Below, one piece after another: positions 25,570 to 33,841 of a stretch of DNA of 64,000 bases. The notes under the pieces are model-generated. The model was not told the origin of the DNA, did no database searches, and worked only from the letters and a program-made list of their open reading frames with translations. Position 1 is the first letter of the stretch, and every line of letters begins with the position of its first letter. A program made the translations under genes and the position numbers. The stretch spans positions 496,001 to 560,000 of the forward strand of contig NZ_JACIBV010000001.1 of NCBI RefSeq assembly GCF_014195505.1, written 5' to 3'. The stretch is from Nonomuraea dietziae (GTDB lineage: Bacteria; Actinomycetota; Actinomycetes; Streptosporangiales; Streptosporangiaceae).

Positions 25570-27003
25570 TCACCGCTTGTGGCCGGTGGCGGCGAAGGTG
25601 TATCCGCCGATCACCCCCAGGCCTGTCAGCGCCTGCGCCATCAGGTAGGGGATCAGGTCGGCCGGCTGTACGGCGAGGGCGACGAGGGTGGGCGCGCAGC
25701 CGACCAGGGCGAGGTCCACGCCGGTCATCGCCCACAGCAGCGGCCCGGTGGGGATCGCGCCGCCGGGGGTGTCGATGATGGGCAGGGAGTGGTCGACCGG
25801 CCGCCGGCCGGCCATGCGCAGCGCCGCCGCCGCCAACGCGGGGGCGCACGCGGGCCCGAGCAGCCACCATGGCCCGGCGGACAGGGCGCCGGCGGCGCTC
25901 ATCCCGGCCAGGGCGGCGCTCAGCCAGGCCGCTCCCAGCAGGGCGGGAGGCAGGGCGCGTGCGCTCGTCGCGGCCCTGCGCCCCACGGCCAGCAGCCGTG
26001 ACAGCGCGGGATTGTCGCTGTCGCGCCGTGCGCCGGCCGTCACCGACGCGGCCGCGCCCAGCGCACCGGCCACCACCAGGACGGTGGCCACTCCGGTCAG
26101 TCCGGCGGCCACGGCCAGGGCGGGCAGGGCGCAGGAGCTGACCAGCACCGCGAACCGGACCGGCCGGCGGGCGGTGCGGCGGACTTCTTGCCAGGCCAGT
26201 GCCCATGCGCCGCGCACGGGCCACGGTCGTGAGCGCAGCGTGCGGGCCCGCCAGTGATTGTCTTCCGCCGCCCAGGTCAGCGCGCCGGGATCCACCATCA
26301 CGGTCGCCTGCGCGACCTGGCCACTCCTGGCGGAGGCGGCGATGATCGCGCGGGCGGGTAGGCGGTCGAGCGCGGTCCAGGCCTGCCGTACCAGGAACGT
26401 GGCCACCGCGGCCGCGCATCCGGCGGCGGCCACGGCCAGGCCCACCGGCGCTCCGGCCAGGACCGTGGTCAGGTGCCGTCCGGGGCCGGCGCCGAGCACG
26501 GCCAGCAGGACGGCCGCCATCACGGTGAACGCGATCAGCGCCTGCGCCCATTCGTCCCAGGCGGGGGAGGCCTGCCCCAGGACGGTCAGCGCCATGCCGC
26601 CCAGCCCGGCCCCGACGCCGAGCACCAGCGCCACCGTCAGGCGTAGAGAGGTGTGGTCGGGTGCGCCGAGCGCCGAGATCAACGCCACGCCCAGGACCAA
26701 CCCGCTCGACACCGAGATCGCCAGCAACGCCAGCGTCGTTCTGCCGAGGACGGTACGGCGCGGTAGCGGCGACAGCAGCCGCCAGGAGGCGTCGGCGGCT
26801 GACACCACCACCGGGCCGGCCGCCCGTGCCAGGGTCAGGTAGGCCGCGTAGGCCACGGCCACCAGCGCCAGCCCGGAGCCGGCGCGGGAGGGGTCCGCCT
26901 GCCGGGCCAGCGAGCCCAGCGCGGACGCGATCGGCTGGCTGACGATCGCGATGAGCATCGCGGCGCCGAACAGCGCCGTGTACCGCTCCTGCCAGCCCTT
27001 CAT
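25570..27003 (-). CDS. ABC transporter membrane subunit (large, 477 aa)
   Basis: A protein of about 477 aa with ten or more membrane spans and no ATPase motif, starting MKGWQERYTALFGAAMLIAI. A central soluble loop contains VDPGALTWAAEDNHWRARTL. It resembles the large permease of actinobacterial two-gene ABC systems (DUF6297-like); that name is from memory of the arrangement. Its ATG overlaps the stop of the ATPase gene by four bases (ATGA), so the two form one transporter. Substrate unknown. Confidence 0.82.
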   Translation of the reverse strand: MKGWQERYTALFGAAMLIAIVSQPIASALGSLARQADPSRAGSGLALVAVAYAAYLTLARAAGPVVVSAADASWRLLSPLPRRTVLGRTTLALLAISVSSGLVLGVALISALGAPDHTSLRLTVALVLGVGAGLGGMALTVLGQASPAWDEWAQALIAFTVMAAVLLAVLGAGPGRHLTTVLAGAPVGLAVAAAGCAAAVATFLVRQAWTALDRLPARAIIAASARSGQVAQATVMVDPGALTWAAEDNHWRARTLRSRPWPVRGAWALAWQEVRRTARRPVRFAVLVSSCALPALAVAAGLTGVATVLVVAGALGAAASVTAGARRDSDNPALSRLLAVGRRAATSARALPPALLGAAWLSAALAGMSAAGALSAGPWWLLGPACAPALAAAALRMAGRRPVDHSLPIIDTPGGAIPTGPLLWAMTGVDLALVGCAPTLVALAVQPADLIPYLMAQALTGLGVIGGYTFAATGHKR

Positions 27004-27626
27004 ACGGCGGCCTCCAGGGTGACCAGGCGTGCGCCACACTCGCCGGCGAGCTCGTGGTCGTGGGTGGCCATGATCACGCTGCCGCCTTCGGCGGCGTACC
27101 GGCGCAGCACGCCCGCCAGCCGGGCGCGGAAGGCGGTGTCCAGCCCGCGCTCCGGCTCGTCCAGCAGCAGCAGCCGGCTGGGCCTGATCAGTGCCATGGC
27201 CAGTGACAACCGCTGCCGCTGCCCGGTGGACAGGGCAAGCGGGTGCAACTCGGCTCGCTCTTGCAGGTCGAAGGCCGTCAGCGCCTCTTCCACGCTCAGG
27301 CGTCCGCCGTCATGCACCGACACCGCCAGTTCCAGATGTTCGCGCACGCTCATCCCCGGATACCAGGCGGGTTCGTCACCGGTCAGCGCCACCTCGCGCC
27401 AGAAGCCCGCTGTGTCGGCCGGCGGCGCGTCCAGCACCTCGACGTGGCCGGCGGACGGGCTGTGCAGCCCGGCCAGGCAGCGCAGCAGGGTCGACTTGCC
27501 GACGCCGTTCTCGCCGGCGACGGCGACGATCTGCCCCGGTCCGGCGGTGAGGTCCACCCCGCGCAGCACAGCGCGCCCGCCCAGGTCCACCCGCACGCCC
27601 CGGGCGGAGATGATCTCTGTCTTCAT
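27000..27626 (-). CDS. ABC transporter ATP-binding protein
   Basis: A 208-aa single-domain ATPase: Walker A GENGVGKST, signature LSTGQRQRLSLAMAL (Thr in place of the usual Gly of LSGGQ), Walker B LLLLDEPERGLD, H-loop MATHDHE. It pairs with the coupled permease downstream. The D-loop region LDEPERGLD lacks the usual Thr after Pro, which is common in this two-gene class. No regulator is adjacent. Confidence 0.9.
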   Translation of the reverse strand: MKTEIISARGVRVDLGGRAVLRGVDLTAGPGQIVAVAGENGVGKSTLLRCLAGLHSPSAGHVEVLDAPPADTAGFWREVALTGDEPAWYPGMSVREHLELAVSVHDGGRLSVEEALTAFDLQERAELHPLALSTGQRQRLSLAMALIRPSRLLLLDEPERGLDTAFRARLAGVLRRYAAEGGSVIMATHDHELAGECGARLVTLEAAV

Positions 27627-27794
27627 GCGGGGAGTCTAGGCGGGGCCCCATGCGCAGGAACGCCCTGGCTTGAGGCGATCGAGCCGCCTCGCCTGGACAG
27701 GTAACGCGGACCCGCCACCTACGTAGCCGCCGGAGCAAGGCGGCAGGGTGCTGGAGACGCGGATCAGCTCAGTCGGACAGCCATCGGACGCTAC

Positions 27795-27818
27795 ACACTG
27801 CGGATATAATCCCAGTGT
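27795..27818 (+). promoter_or_regulatory. Promoter with consensus -10 inside an inverted repeat
   Basis: A consensus -10 TATAAT (27805-27810) lies between inverted arms ACACTG (27795-27800) and CAGTGT (27813-27818). No clear -35 is seen. The start GTG is at 27832, so the leader is short. The repeat may bind a repressor of the secreted lipase. Confidence 0.55.
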
Positions 27819-27831
27819 ATAGTCAGTCGGC

Positions 27832-29070
27832 GTGGATCACATGATCGAACCCCTGAACCGGGCCGCGCTGGACGACAGCCACGGCGAGTTGCGCAGACCC
27901 TGGAGGCGTGGCCGACTGGCCACCGTCACCGGACTGGTCACCGTCATGGCCGCCGCCGCACTCCTCCAGGCCCTGCCGGCCGCCGCGTCCCAGACGCCCA
28001 CGCCGTACCTGCCCAAACCGACCGGCTCCCAGCCGGTCGGCACCACATCCCTGCACCTGAAGGACACCTCGCGCCCCGACCCCTGGGTTCCCACCGTCAA
28101 GTACCGCGAACTCATGGTCTCGCTGTGGTACCCGGCCAGGTCGCCAGGCCGTAAGCGGGCCCAGTACATGACGGCGAAGGAGTCTGAGCTGCTCCTGAAG
28201 GACGGAGAGATCACCAGCATCCCGGCCGACACGCTGAGCAAGACCCGCACCAACGCCTTCACCGACGCCCGTCCCGCCGGGCGCAAGCACAGCCTGCCCC
28301 TCGTGGTGCTCTCCCCGGGGCACAGTAAGCCCCGCAGCGTGCTCACGGGCCTTGCCGAGGAGCTGGCAAGCCGGGGATATGTGGTGGCCGCCATCGACCA
28401 CACCTACGAGAACATCGCCACGTCCTTTCCCGACGGACGGGTCGCCACCTGTGTCACGTGCGAGATCTCCAAGGAGAAGGGTTGGTGGGTGAAGCTGGAG
28501 AAGAGCCGGGCCGCCGACGTGTCCTTCGTGCTCGACCAACTGACCGGCGCGCACCCGAGATGGAAGAGCGCCGGCCTGATCGATACGTCGAAGATCGGCA
28601 TGGCCGGGCAATCGGCCGGCGGCGCGAGCACCGTCACGGCCATGGTGGAGGACCCTCGGCTGCGGGCCGGCATCGATATGGACGGGACCGTGGAAAGCGC
28701 GATCCCCGCATCGGGATTGTCCCGGCCGTTCCTCCTTCTGGGCAAGCCCGCGACCTACACGCCGGGCAAGGGCGAAACCGCTGCCTCGTGGGAGCGCGTC
28801 TGGACGGGGCTGACCGGCTGGAAGCGCTGGCTGCTGATGACCGGAGCCGTGCACCTGTCCTTCACCGACCTGGGAGTCCTGGTTGACCAGGTCGGCGTCG
28901 AGGTCGGCGCCGACATAGCCGGCGTCCGCGCCATGGACATCACCCGCAGGTACGTCACGGCCTTCATGGACCAGCACCTACGCAACAAGCCTCAGTCCTT
29001 GCTGGCCAAGCCTTCGGCGAGCTACCCCGAGATCACATTCTGCGACCCGCGGAAGAAGACCTGTGCCTGA
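27832..29070 (+). CDS. Secreted alpha/beta hydrolase, PAF-acetylhydrolase/lipase-like
   Basis: A 412-aa protein with a long basic N-region and hydrophobic core (signal peptide, cleavage about residue 55 after AAA), then a fold like bacterial PAF acetylhydrolase isoform II and cutinase-like lipases: PLVVLSPGHSKPRSV (oxyanion), GMAGQSAGG with Ser261, and AGIDMDG for the Asp region. The C-terminal TRRYVTAFMDQHLRNKP helix is shared with these esterases. GTG 27832 and ATG 27841 are both in frame. It probably cleaves short-chain lipid esters outside the cell. Two Cys near residues 205-208 (ATCVTCE) may form a disulfide. Confidence 0.82.
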   Translation: MDHMIEPLNRAALDDSHGELRRPWRRGRLATVTGLVTVMAAAALLQALPAAASQTPTPYLPKPTGSQPVGTTSLHLKDTSRPDPWVPTVKYRELMVSLWYPARSPGRKRAQYMTAKESELLLKDGEITSIPADTLSKTRTNAFTDARPAGRKHSLPLVVLSPGHSKPRSVLTGLAEELASRGYVVAAIDHTYENIATSFPDGRVATCVTCEISKEKGWWVKLEKSRAADVSFVLDQLTGAHPRWKSAGLIDTSKIGMAGQSAGGASTVTAMVEDPRLRAGIDMDGTVESAIPASGLSRPFLLLGKPATYTPGKGETAASWERVWTGLTGWKRWLLMTGAVHLSFTDLGVLVDQVGVEVGADIAGVRAMDITRRYVTAFMDQHLRNKPQSLLAKPSASYPEITFCDPRKKTCA

Positions 29071-29090
29071 CGCGCTCGCCGGTTAGCGCA

Positions 29091-29140
29091 GCCCGTTTCG
29101 GAGCCCAGCTCGTAGGGGCCGGGCGGGCTGCGAAACGGGC
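29091..29140. repeat. Inverted repeat with 10-base arms after the lipase gene
   Basis: GCCCGTTTCG (29091-29100) and CGAAACGGGC (29131-29140) are perfect complements separated by 30 G/C-rich bases that themselves can pair. It follows the lipase stop by 21 bases and may end transcription. The rest of 29141-29351 holds no gene I can support. Confidence 0.45.
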
Positions 29141-29351
29141 GGCGAGCACGCCGAACCGCGGCTTGAGCAGCGCGGCGACCGTGATCCGGTCCAGTCCTCC
29201 CCGAAGGCCGTCTTCCGCTGAACGTCGATCGCCCGGCGATCTCCGCCGACGCCGTCGAGGGGGCCTCCGCTGCGCTCTGCGAAGGGTGGCGAGCGCATCC
29301 CCTACCTTCGGTGAACAGCTTGCCTACACGATGCGGCTGCGACGCGCAGCT

Positions 29352-30002
29352 TCATTCGGGGCTCTCCACGGCGGTGGGAACGGGCGGGAGGCCGAGAACG
29401 CCGCGTACCGCCCTCTCGGCGAGTTCGACGTCGTAGGGCGCGTGGCCGGCAAGCGGGATCGTGACGCCCTCGAGGGCGCCGAGGTAGGCGTCGGCCGTCT
29501 GCTGGGGCGGCGGCCCCGGCGGGATCGCCCCGCTGGCGCGTCCTGCGGCGATCCGCTCGGCGCACACGGCGAGCACCCTGTCGACGATCTCCGCGATGGC
29601 CCGGCCGACGGGATGATCCTGCCCGGCGAACTCCATCCGGAGCGTCATCAGCACCCCGGCGACGTCGCGGCGGCAGTAGACGGCGTGACCCCGCGCCATC
29701 AGCAGGAGCGCCTCGACGGGGTCGGCCTCCTCGTCGGCGAGCCTGCCGACCTCGGCGTTCCAGCTCTCCTCGACCCAGCGCACCACCGCCAGCGCCAGCT
29801 CCTCCTTGTTGGCGAACAGGTGATACAGCGCGCCGCGCGTGTATCCCGCCTCGCTGGCCACCCGCTCCAGCACCAGGTTGGCGTACCCGTACGTGGACAG
29901 CCCCCGCGCCGCGGCCTCCAACAGGGCGCTCCTGGTCCGAGCGCGCCGATCCGCCTGCTTCTGACGGCCGCCCTCGGAGATCTCAGCTTTACCTACAGGC
30001 AT
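29352..30002 (-). CDS. TetR family regulator (probably leaderless)
   Basis: A 216-aa regulator with helix-turn-helix LVLERVASEAGYTRGALYHL and a C-terminal domain like TetR_C_2 members that control efflux. Its ATG (30002-30000) lies inside an inverted repeat, and a -10-like TATAAC ends eight bases upstream, so transcription probably starts at or next to the start codon. It is divergent from a second TetR gene at 30110. Confidence 0.88.
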   Translation of the reverse strand: MPVGKAEISEGGRQKQADRRARTRSALLEAAARGLSTYGYANLVLERVASEAGYTRGALYHLFANKEELALAVVRWVEESWNAEVGRLADEEADPVEALLLMARGHAVYCRRDVAGVLMTLRMEFAGQDHPVGRAIAEIVDRVLAVCAERIAAGRASGAIPPGPPPQQTADAYLGALEGVTIPLAGHAPYDVELAERAVRGVLGLPPVPTAVESPE

Positions 30003-30012
30003 GTACGTAGGT
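29991..30012. promoter_or_regulatory. TetR operator covering start codon and promoter
   Basis: Arms ACCTAC (29991-29996) and GTAGGT (30007-30012) flank AGGCATGTAC; the central CAT is the minus-strand start codon. The -10 TATAAC (30016-30011) overlaps the right arm. Confidence 0.65.
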
Positions 30013-30082
30013 TATAGTGGCCGGCCCCGCACCGCAACGCGGCACCTTTGGCGGGAGCGCCGGACGGACGTCGTTGCCTTCT

Positions 30083-30100
30083 GTACCTACTAGTATGTAC
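30083..30100. promoter_or_regulatory. Operator and -10 of the second TetR gene
   Basis: GTACCTACTAGTATGTAC is an 18-base palindrome with one mismatched pair. It contains the -10-like TAGTAT (30091-30096); the start ATG is at 30110, so the leader is about six bases. It shares the CCTAC element with the operator at 29991. Confidence 0.6.
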
Positions 30101-30109
30101 GCTGGCGTC

Positions 30110-30685
30110 ATGGACACGAGGGAACGGCTGATCGAGAGCGCGCGGGAGCTCCTGTGGGAGTTCGGATACGTGGGCACCTCGCCGAAGGCGATCCAGCAGC
30201 GGTCCGGGGCGGGTCAGGGCAGCATGTACCACCACTTCCGCGGCAAGCCCGACCTGGCGCTGGCCGCGATCACCCGCAGCGCCGACGAGCTGCGGGATCG
30301 TGCGGAGGCGGAGTTCTCCGGCCCCGGCACTCCGGTCCAGCGGGTCACCACCTACCTGCGCCGGGAGCGGGACGCCCTCCGGGGCTGCCCGGTCGGACGC
30401 CTGACCCATGACCGGGACGTGATGGCCGATCCCGCGTTGCGCCGTCCGGTGGAGGAGACGTTCGCCTGGCTGCGAACCCGGCTCGCCGGGGTCCTCGCCG
30501 AAGCGGTGGCCGAGGGCGAGCTCGACGCCGCGCTCGACCCCGCGGCCACCGCCACCGCGCTCGTCGCGGTGCTGCAGGGTGGATACGTGCTGGCCAGGGC
30601 CGCCGGCGACGCGGAGGTGTACGCGCAGTCCGTGGACGGCGCGCTGGGCCTGCTCGCCGGACATGTCCGCAGCACCTCTACCTGA
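30110..30685 (+). CDS. TetR family regulator (TetR_C_16-like)
   Basis: A 191-aa regulator with RERLIESARELLWEFGYVGT, then KAIQQRSGAGQGSMYHHFRG as the DNA-binding unit and a conserved C-terminal GCPVGRLTHDRDV motif. ATG 30110 is preferred; ATG 30095 in the operator is also in frame. It precedes the tautomerase gene by 46 bases in the same direction, so the two may be co-transcribed, with the enzyme the target of control. Confidence 0.88.
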   Translation: MDTRERLIESARELLWEFGYVGTSPKAIQQRSGAGQGSMYHHFRGKPDLALAAITRSADELRDRAEAEFSGPGTPVQRVTTYLRRERDALRGCPVGRLTHDRDVMADPALRRPVEETFAWLRTRLAGVLAEAVAEGELDAALDPAATATALVAVLQGGYVLARAAGDAEVYAQSVDGALGLLAGHVRSTST

Positions 30686-30731
30686 CCGACTTCTGCATCA
30701 CCCACCCAGAGCGACTTGAAAGGACGTAACG

Positions 30732-31127
30732 ATGCCATTTGTACGCATTGACGCGATTCGTGCAGACGAGAAGCGGTTGGAGGCCGTGGGCAGGGCCGTA
30801 CACGATGCGTTGGTGGAGGCCGTCGGCATCCCGCAGGACGACCTGTTCCAGGTGCTCACCAGCCACGACGGCTCACGGCGCGTGCTCCGCTACGGCACCT
30901 TTCCCGCCATGGACAGGGATGACGACATCGTGTTCGTCGCTATCACCATGCGCTCGGGACGTACCGCGGAGCAGAAGCAGGCGCTCTACCGCAGGATCGC
31001 CGAGCTCGCCCAGGAGTACGCGGGCACCGAGCCGCGCAACGTCCTCGTCACGATCACCGAGAACGAGCCGATCGACTGGTCGTTCGGCGACGGCGTGGCG
31101 CAGTACGCGGAGGCGGCCCCTCACTGA
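30732..31127 (+). CDS. Tautomerase family protein
   Basis: A 131-aa protein starting MPFVRIDA, with Pro2 exposed as the catalytic N-terminal base after removal of Met. It has the tautomerase_2 arrangement of the cis-CaaD/MSAD-like group (VFVAITMRSGRTAEQKQALY and NVLVTITENEPIDWSFGDG). AAAGGACGTAACG gives a good ribosome site. It may isomerise or dehalogenate small unsaturated acids; the reaction is not determined. It is convergent with the methyltransferase gene. Confidence 0.88.
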   Translation: MPFVRIDAIRADEKRLEAVGRAVHDALVEAVGIPQDDLFQVLTSHDGSRRVLRYGTFPAMDRDDDIVFVAITMRSGRTAEQKQALYRRIAELAQEYAGTEPRNVLVTITENEPIDWSFGDGVAQYAEAAPH

Positions 31128-31154
31128 CGGGCCCTGCCGGGAAGGCCCGTTGGA

Positions 31155-31811
31155 TCAACGGAAGGGCGTCACCTCCGTGGGCCATGGACGCCTGCGGGCG
31201 CGAACGACGGCGTCGTGCATGGTCATCTCGTGACCGTCGGGGGCGGTGGCCGATCGGGACCTGGCCTCGGCGACGGCGATGTCCCACAGGCCGGGGTCGA
31301 GGCCGGCGGCGACCTCCTCGGCGGTGAAGTGCACCGCGGGCGAGGGGCCGTGGGAATGGGTGGTGTGGGGATCGGACGGGTGGTGGCCGACGATGAGCAG
31401 CGTGCCGCCCGGCGCGACCGATGCGGCCAGGCGGCCGAACAGCGCCTCGCGCGATGCCGCCAGGTGCACGTAGTGGGTGGAGACCAGGTCGAAGCGTTCC
31501 TCGGCGGGCGTCCAGCTGGTCAGGTCGGCCTGAACCCAGTCGATCCGGCTCGCGAGGTCGACGCCGAGGCTTTCGGCGTGCTCTCGCGCGCGGGCCAGCG
31601 CGGTGGCGGCGATGTCCACCGCCGTCACCCGCCAGCCGCGTGAGGCGAGCCAGACGGCGTCGGCTCCCTCGCCACAGCCCGCGTCCAGTGCCGTGCCGGG
31701 CGGCAGATCCCCGACCTCCGCCACGAGCTGCGGGTTGGGCCGCCTGCCACCGGCCGCGGCGTGGCCACGGTAGCGCTCTTCCCAGTACGTCCTGTCGAAT
31801 TCTTCGGACAC
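31155..31811 (-). CDS. Class I SAM-dependent methyltransferase, second thiol module
   Basis: A 218-aa methyltransferase with SAM motif LDAGCGEGADAVWLASRGW near residue 41 and motif II VTAVDIA. It resembles TehB/thiopurine-type small-molecule methyltransferases. GTG 31811 follows AAAGGGAACC; GTG 31835 overlaps the flavoprotein stop by four bases and is an alternative. In either case it is coupled to the CPYC flavoprotein. In gliotoxin and holomycin producers, dithiol oxidase is backed by an S-methyltransferase (GtmA/TmtA, or the holomycin one), so S-methylation of a thiol is a reasonable hypothesis for this gene. Confidence 0.85.
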   Translation of the reverse strand: MSEEFDRTYWEERYRGHAAAGGRRPNPQLVAEVGDLPPGTALDAGCGEGADAVWLASRGWRVTAVDIAATALARAREHAESLGVDLASRIDWVQADLTSWTPAEERFDLVSTHYVHLAASREALFGRLAASVAPGGTLLIVGHHPSDPHTTHSHGPSPAVHFTAEEVAAGLDPGLWDIAVAEARSRSATAPDGHEMTMHDAVVRARRRPWPTEVTPFR

Positions 31812-31831
31812 AGTGGTTCCCTTTCTCTGGT

Positions 31832-32854
31832 TCACAGGCCGTGGCGACGGTCGCCCATCGCCAGTTCACACAGACGCGCCTCGGACTCGGCCGAGAACGG
31901 GTCCAGATAGGCGGCGACCGCCAGCCGGGTCTCCTCCGTGACCAGGTCGGCGTTGATCTGGGCCGCCGCGGCAGCGCCCGCCGCCGCCGAGGACCCGACC
32001 TGGGCCGCCAGGTCGGTGACGTTGCCCGCCACCCACACCCCCGGCACCTCGGTACGGCCGGCCGCGTCGGAGGGGATGTGCTCACCGGCCCCTGACGGGT
32101 GTTCGGCCGGCCGCAGTCCGAGGGCCGCCAGGAAGCAGGCACGCGCCGTCATCCGCGGCGAGACCGCCACCGTCTCGCGGCCGACCAGCGTGCCGTCGCT
32201 CAGCCGTACGCCCACGAGGCGGTCCTCGGCGATCTCCAGGGAGGCGACCTCGCCGTCCACCACGCGGATGCCGCGGGCGGCCAGCTGCTGCGCCTGCTCG
32301 CCGGTCGGCGGCGGCATGGTGTGGGAGAAGAAGGTGACATCGGCGCTCCACTGCCGGAACAGCAACGCCTGGTGCACCGACAGCGGCCCGGTGGCCAGTA
32401 CGCCGATGGCCTGGTCGCGGACCTCCCAGCCGTGGCAGTACGGGCAATGCACCACGTCACGGCCCCACCGATCGCGCAGGCCGCGCACGTGCGGCAGCTC
32501 GTCGACCAACCCGGTGGTCACCAGGAGCCGGCGTGCCCGGACGGACCTGCCGTCGGCCAGCGTCACGGTGAACCCCTCGATGTCGCGGACCGCCGTGACG
32601 ACCTCCCCGGACACCACGTGCCCGCCGTACCGGCGGACCTCGGCCCTGCCGCGCTCCAGCAGCTCGGCGGGCGGGGTCCCGTCGAGGGCCAGCAGCCCGT
32701 GCACGCCTTCGGCAGGGGCGTTGCGCGGCGCGCCCGCGTCGATCACCGCCACCGCCCGCCGTGCCCGGGCCAGCATCAGCGCCCCGCTCAACCCGGCGGC
32801 GCCACCGCCGAACACCACCACGTCGTAGCCGTCCTTCAGCTGATCGGTCACCAT
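31832..32854 (-). CDS. CPYC flavoprotein, thioredoxin-reductase-like (GliT/HlmI-type candidate), second copy
   Basis: A 340-aa paralog of the protein at 15996. It has the FAD motif VVFGGGAAGLSGALMLARAR, redox pair C137-P-Y-C140 within HCPYCHGWEV, and VWVAGNVTDL at the C-terminus. As in the first copy, the NADPH loop is replaced (VLATGPLSVHQALLFRQW) and HRRDxxRA is absent. GGAGG lies six bases before the ATG. It is coupled to a methyltransferase and faces an XRE-cupin regulator. Confidence 0.85.
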   Translation of the reverse strand: MVTDQLKDGYDVVVFGGGAAGLSGALMLARARRAVAVIDAGAPRNAPAEGVHGLLALDGTPPAELLERGRAEVRRYGGHVVSGEVVTAVRDIEGFTVTLADGRSVRARRLLVTTGLVDELPHVRGLRDRWGRDVVHCPYCHGWEVRDQAIGVLATGPLSVHQALLFRQWSADVTFFSHTMPPPTGEQAQQLAARGIRVVDGEVASLEIAEDRLVGVRLSDGTLVGRETVAVSPRMTARACFLAALGLRPAEHPSGAGEHIPSDAAGRTEVPGVWVAGNVTDLAAQVGSSAAAGAAAAAQINADLVTEETRLAVAAYLDPFSAESEARLCELAMGDRRHGL

Positions 32855-32906
32855 GACCACCTCCACGACAACCATGCGAGCACACCAGGCATATGTGCAA
32901 ACCTTG

Positions 32907-32921
32907 TTGCCGATCTGGCAA
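32907..32921. promoter_or_regulatory. Candidate XRE-cupin operator, second module
   Basis: TTGCC-GATCT-GGCAA is an inverted repeat with perfect five-base arms, ending nine bases before the regulator ATG. Its counterpart in the first module is TTGCCATTTCTGGAA at 17030-17044. Confidence 0.5.
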
Positions 32922-32930
32922 ACTGCTTTC

Positions 32931-33542
32931 ATGGACAGCGACCTCCACCAAGCGCTCGACGCGGTAGGGCCCCGGCTGCGCGTGCTGCGCCGGCAGCGCG
33001 AAACCACGCTGGCCGACCTGTCGGCGGCCACCGGCATCTCGGTGAGCACCCTGTCCCGGCTGGAGTCAGGGGCCCGCCGGCCCACCCTCGAGCAACTGCT
33101 CCCTCTGGCCAGGGCCCACGGCGTCACGCTCGACGACCTCGTCGACGCCCCACCCACCGGAGACCCGCGCGTCCACCTGCGCCCTGTCACCCACCACGGC
33201 ATGACCATGGTGCCCCTGACCCGTCGAGCCGGCGGCATCCAGGCGTACAAGCTCGTGATCTCGGCCGGCAACCCCCGGAAGGAGCCCGATCCGCAGACCC
33301 ACGAGGGCTACGAGTGGCTCTATGTCCTCAATGGACGGCTGCGGCTCGTCCTCGGTGAACAGGATCTGGTGCTCTCACCCGGCGAAGCGGCCGAGTTCGA
33401 CACCCGCGTACCGCACTGGTTCGGCGTGGCGGGTGCCGAGCCGGTCGAGTTCCTCAGCCTGTTCGGCAGGCAGGGCGAACGCGCGCACCTGCGCGCCCGG
33501 CCCAAACCCAGGAACCCGCCCGGACGGCCCGCGGAGCGGTGA
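32931..33542 (+). CDS. XRE-family regulator with C-terminal cupin domain, second copy
   Basis: A 203-aa paralog of the regulator at 17058: helix-turn-helix LADLSAATGISVSTLSRLES and a cupin with HEGYEWLYVLNGRLRLVL and FDTRVPHWFG, ending in the shared LFGRQGERAHLRARPKP block. ATG 32931 is chosen since the operator-like repeat lies directly upstream. It faces the second CPYC flavoprotein and is its likely regulator. Confidence 0.9.
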   Translation: MDSDLHQALDAVGPRLRVLRRQRETTLADLSAATGISVSTLSRLESGARRPTLEQLLPLARAHGVTLDDLVDAPPTGDPRVHLRPVTHHGMTMVPLTRRAGGIQAYKLVISAGNPRKEPDPQTHEGYEWLYVLNGRLRLVLGEQDLVLSPGEAAEFDTRVPHWFGVAGAEPVEFLSLFGRQGERAHLRARPKPRNPPGRPAER

Positions 33543-33841
33543 TGCGAAGACCGCCGGGTCACCCGAGGTTCCAGCTCGGATCGAGGCCGGTCAGGTCGGC
33601 GCTGGCCGTCCACACCCGCACCCGGCGTCCTGCTTGCTCTGCAGGAGCAGCCCGGCCGGCAGACCGCGCGGCCGTTCGCCGGTGGTCCGGAGGCGGACCG
33701 GCCTGAGCGGGCTCTGTCACGCGTAGGGGTCGAAGCCGCCGCTCTCGTTCCCCTGCCTGACGACCTTGTGATCCGCGTACGCTCCCGGTGACCGTCATAA
33801 GCGATTGCGGATCGTCGCTTTCTCATGCCAGCCTGGCCGGC
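33543..33841. other. Intergenic stretch with possible gene tails
   Basis: Two short minus-strand frames end here: one finishing VRVWTASADLTGLDPSWNLG at 33559 and one finishing HKVVRQGNESGGFDPYA near 33720. Both look like C-termini cut from larger genes, but I cannot name the families. No intact gene is supported. Confidence 0.3.
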
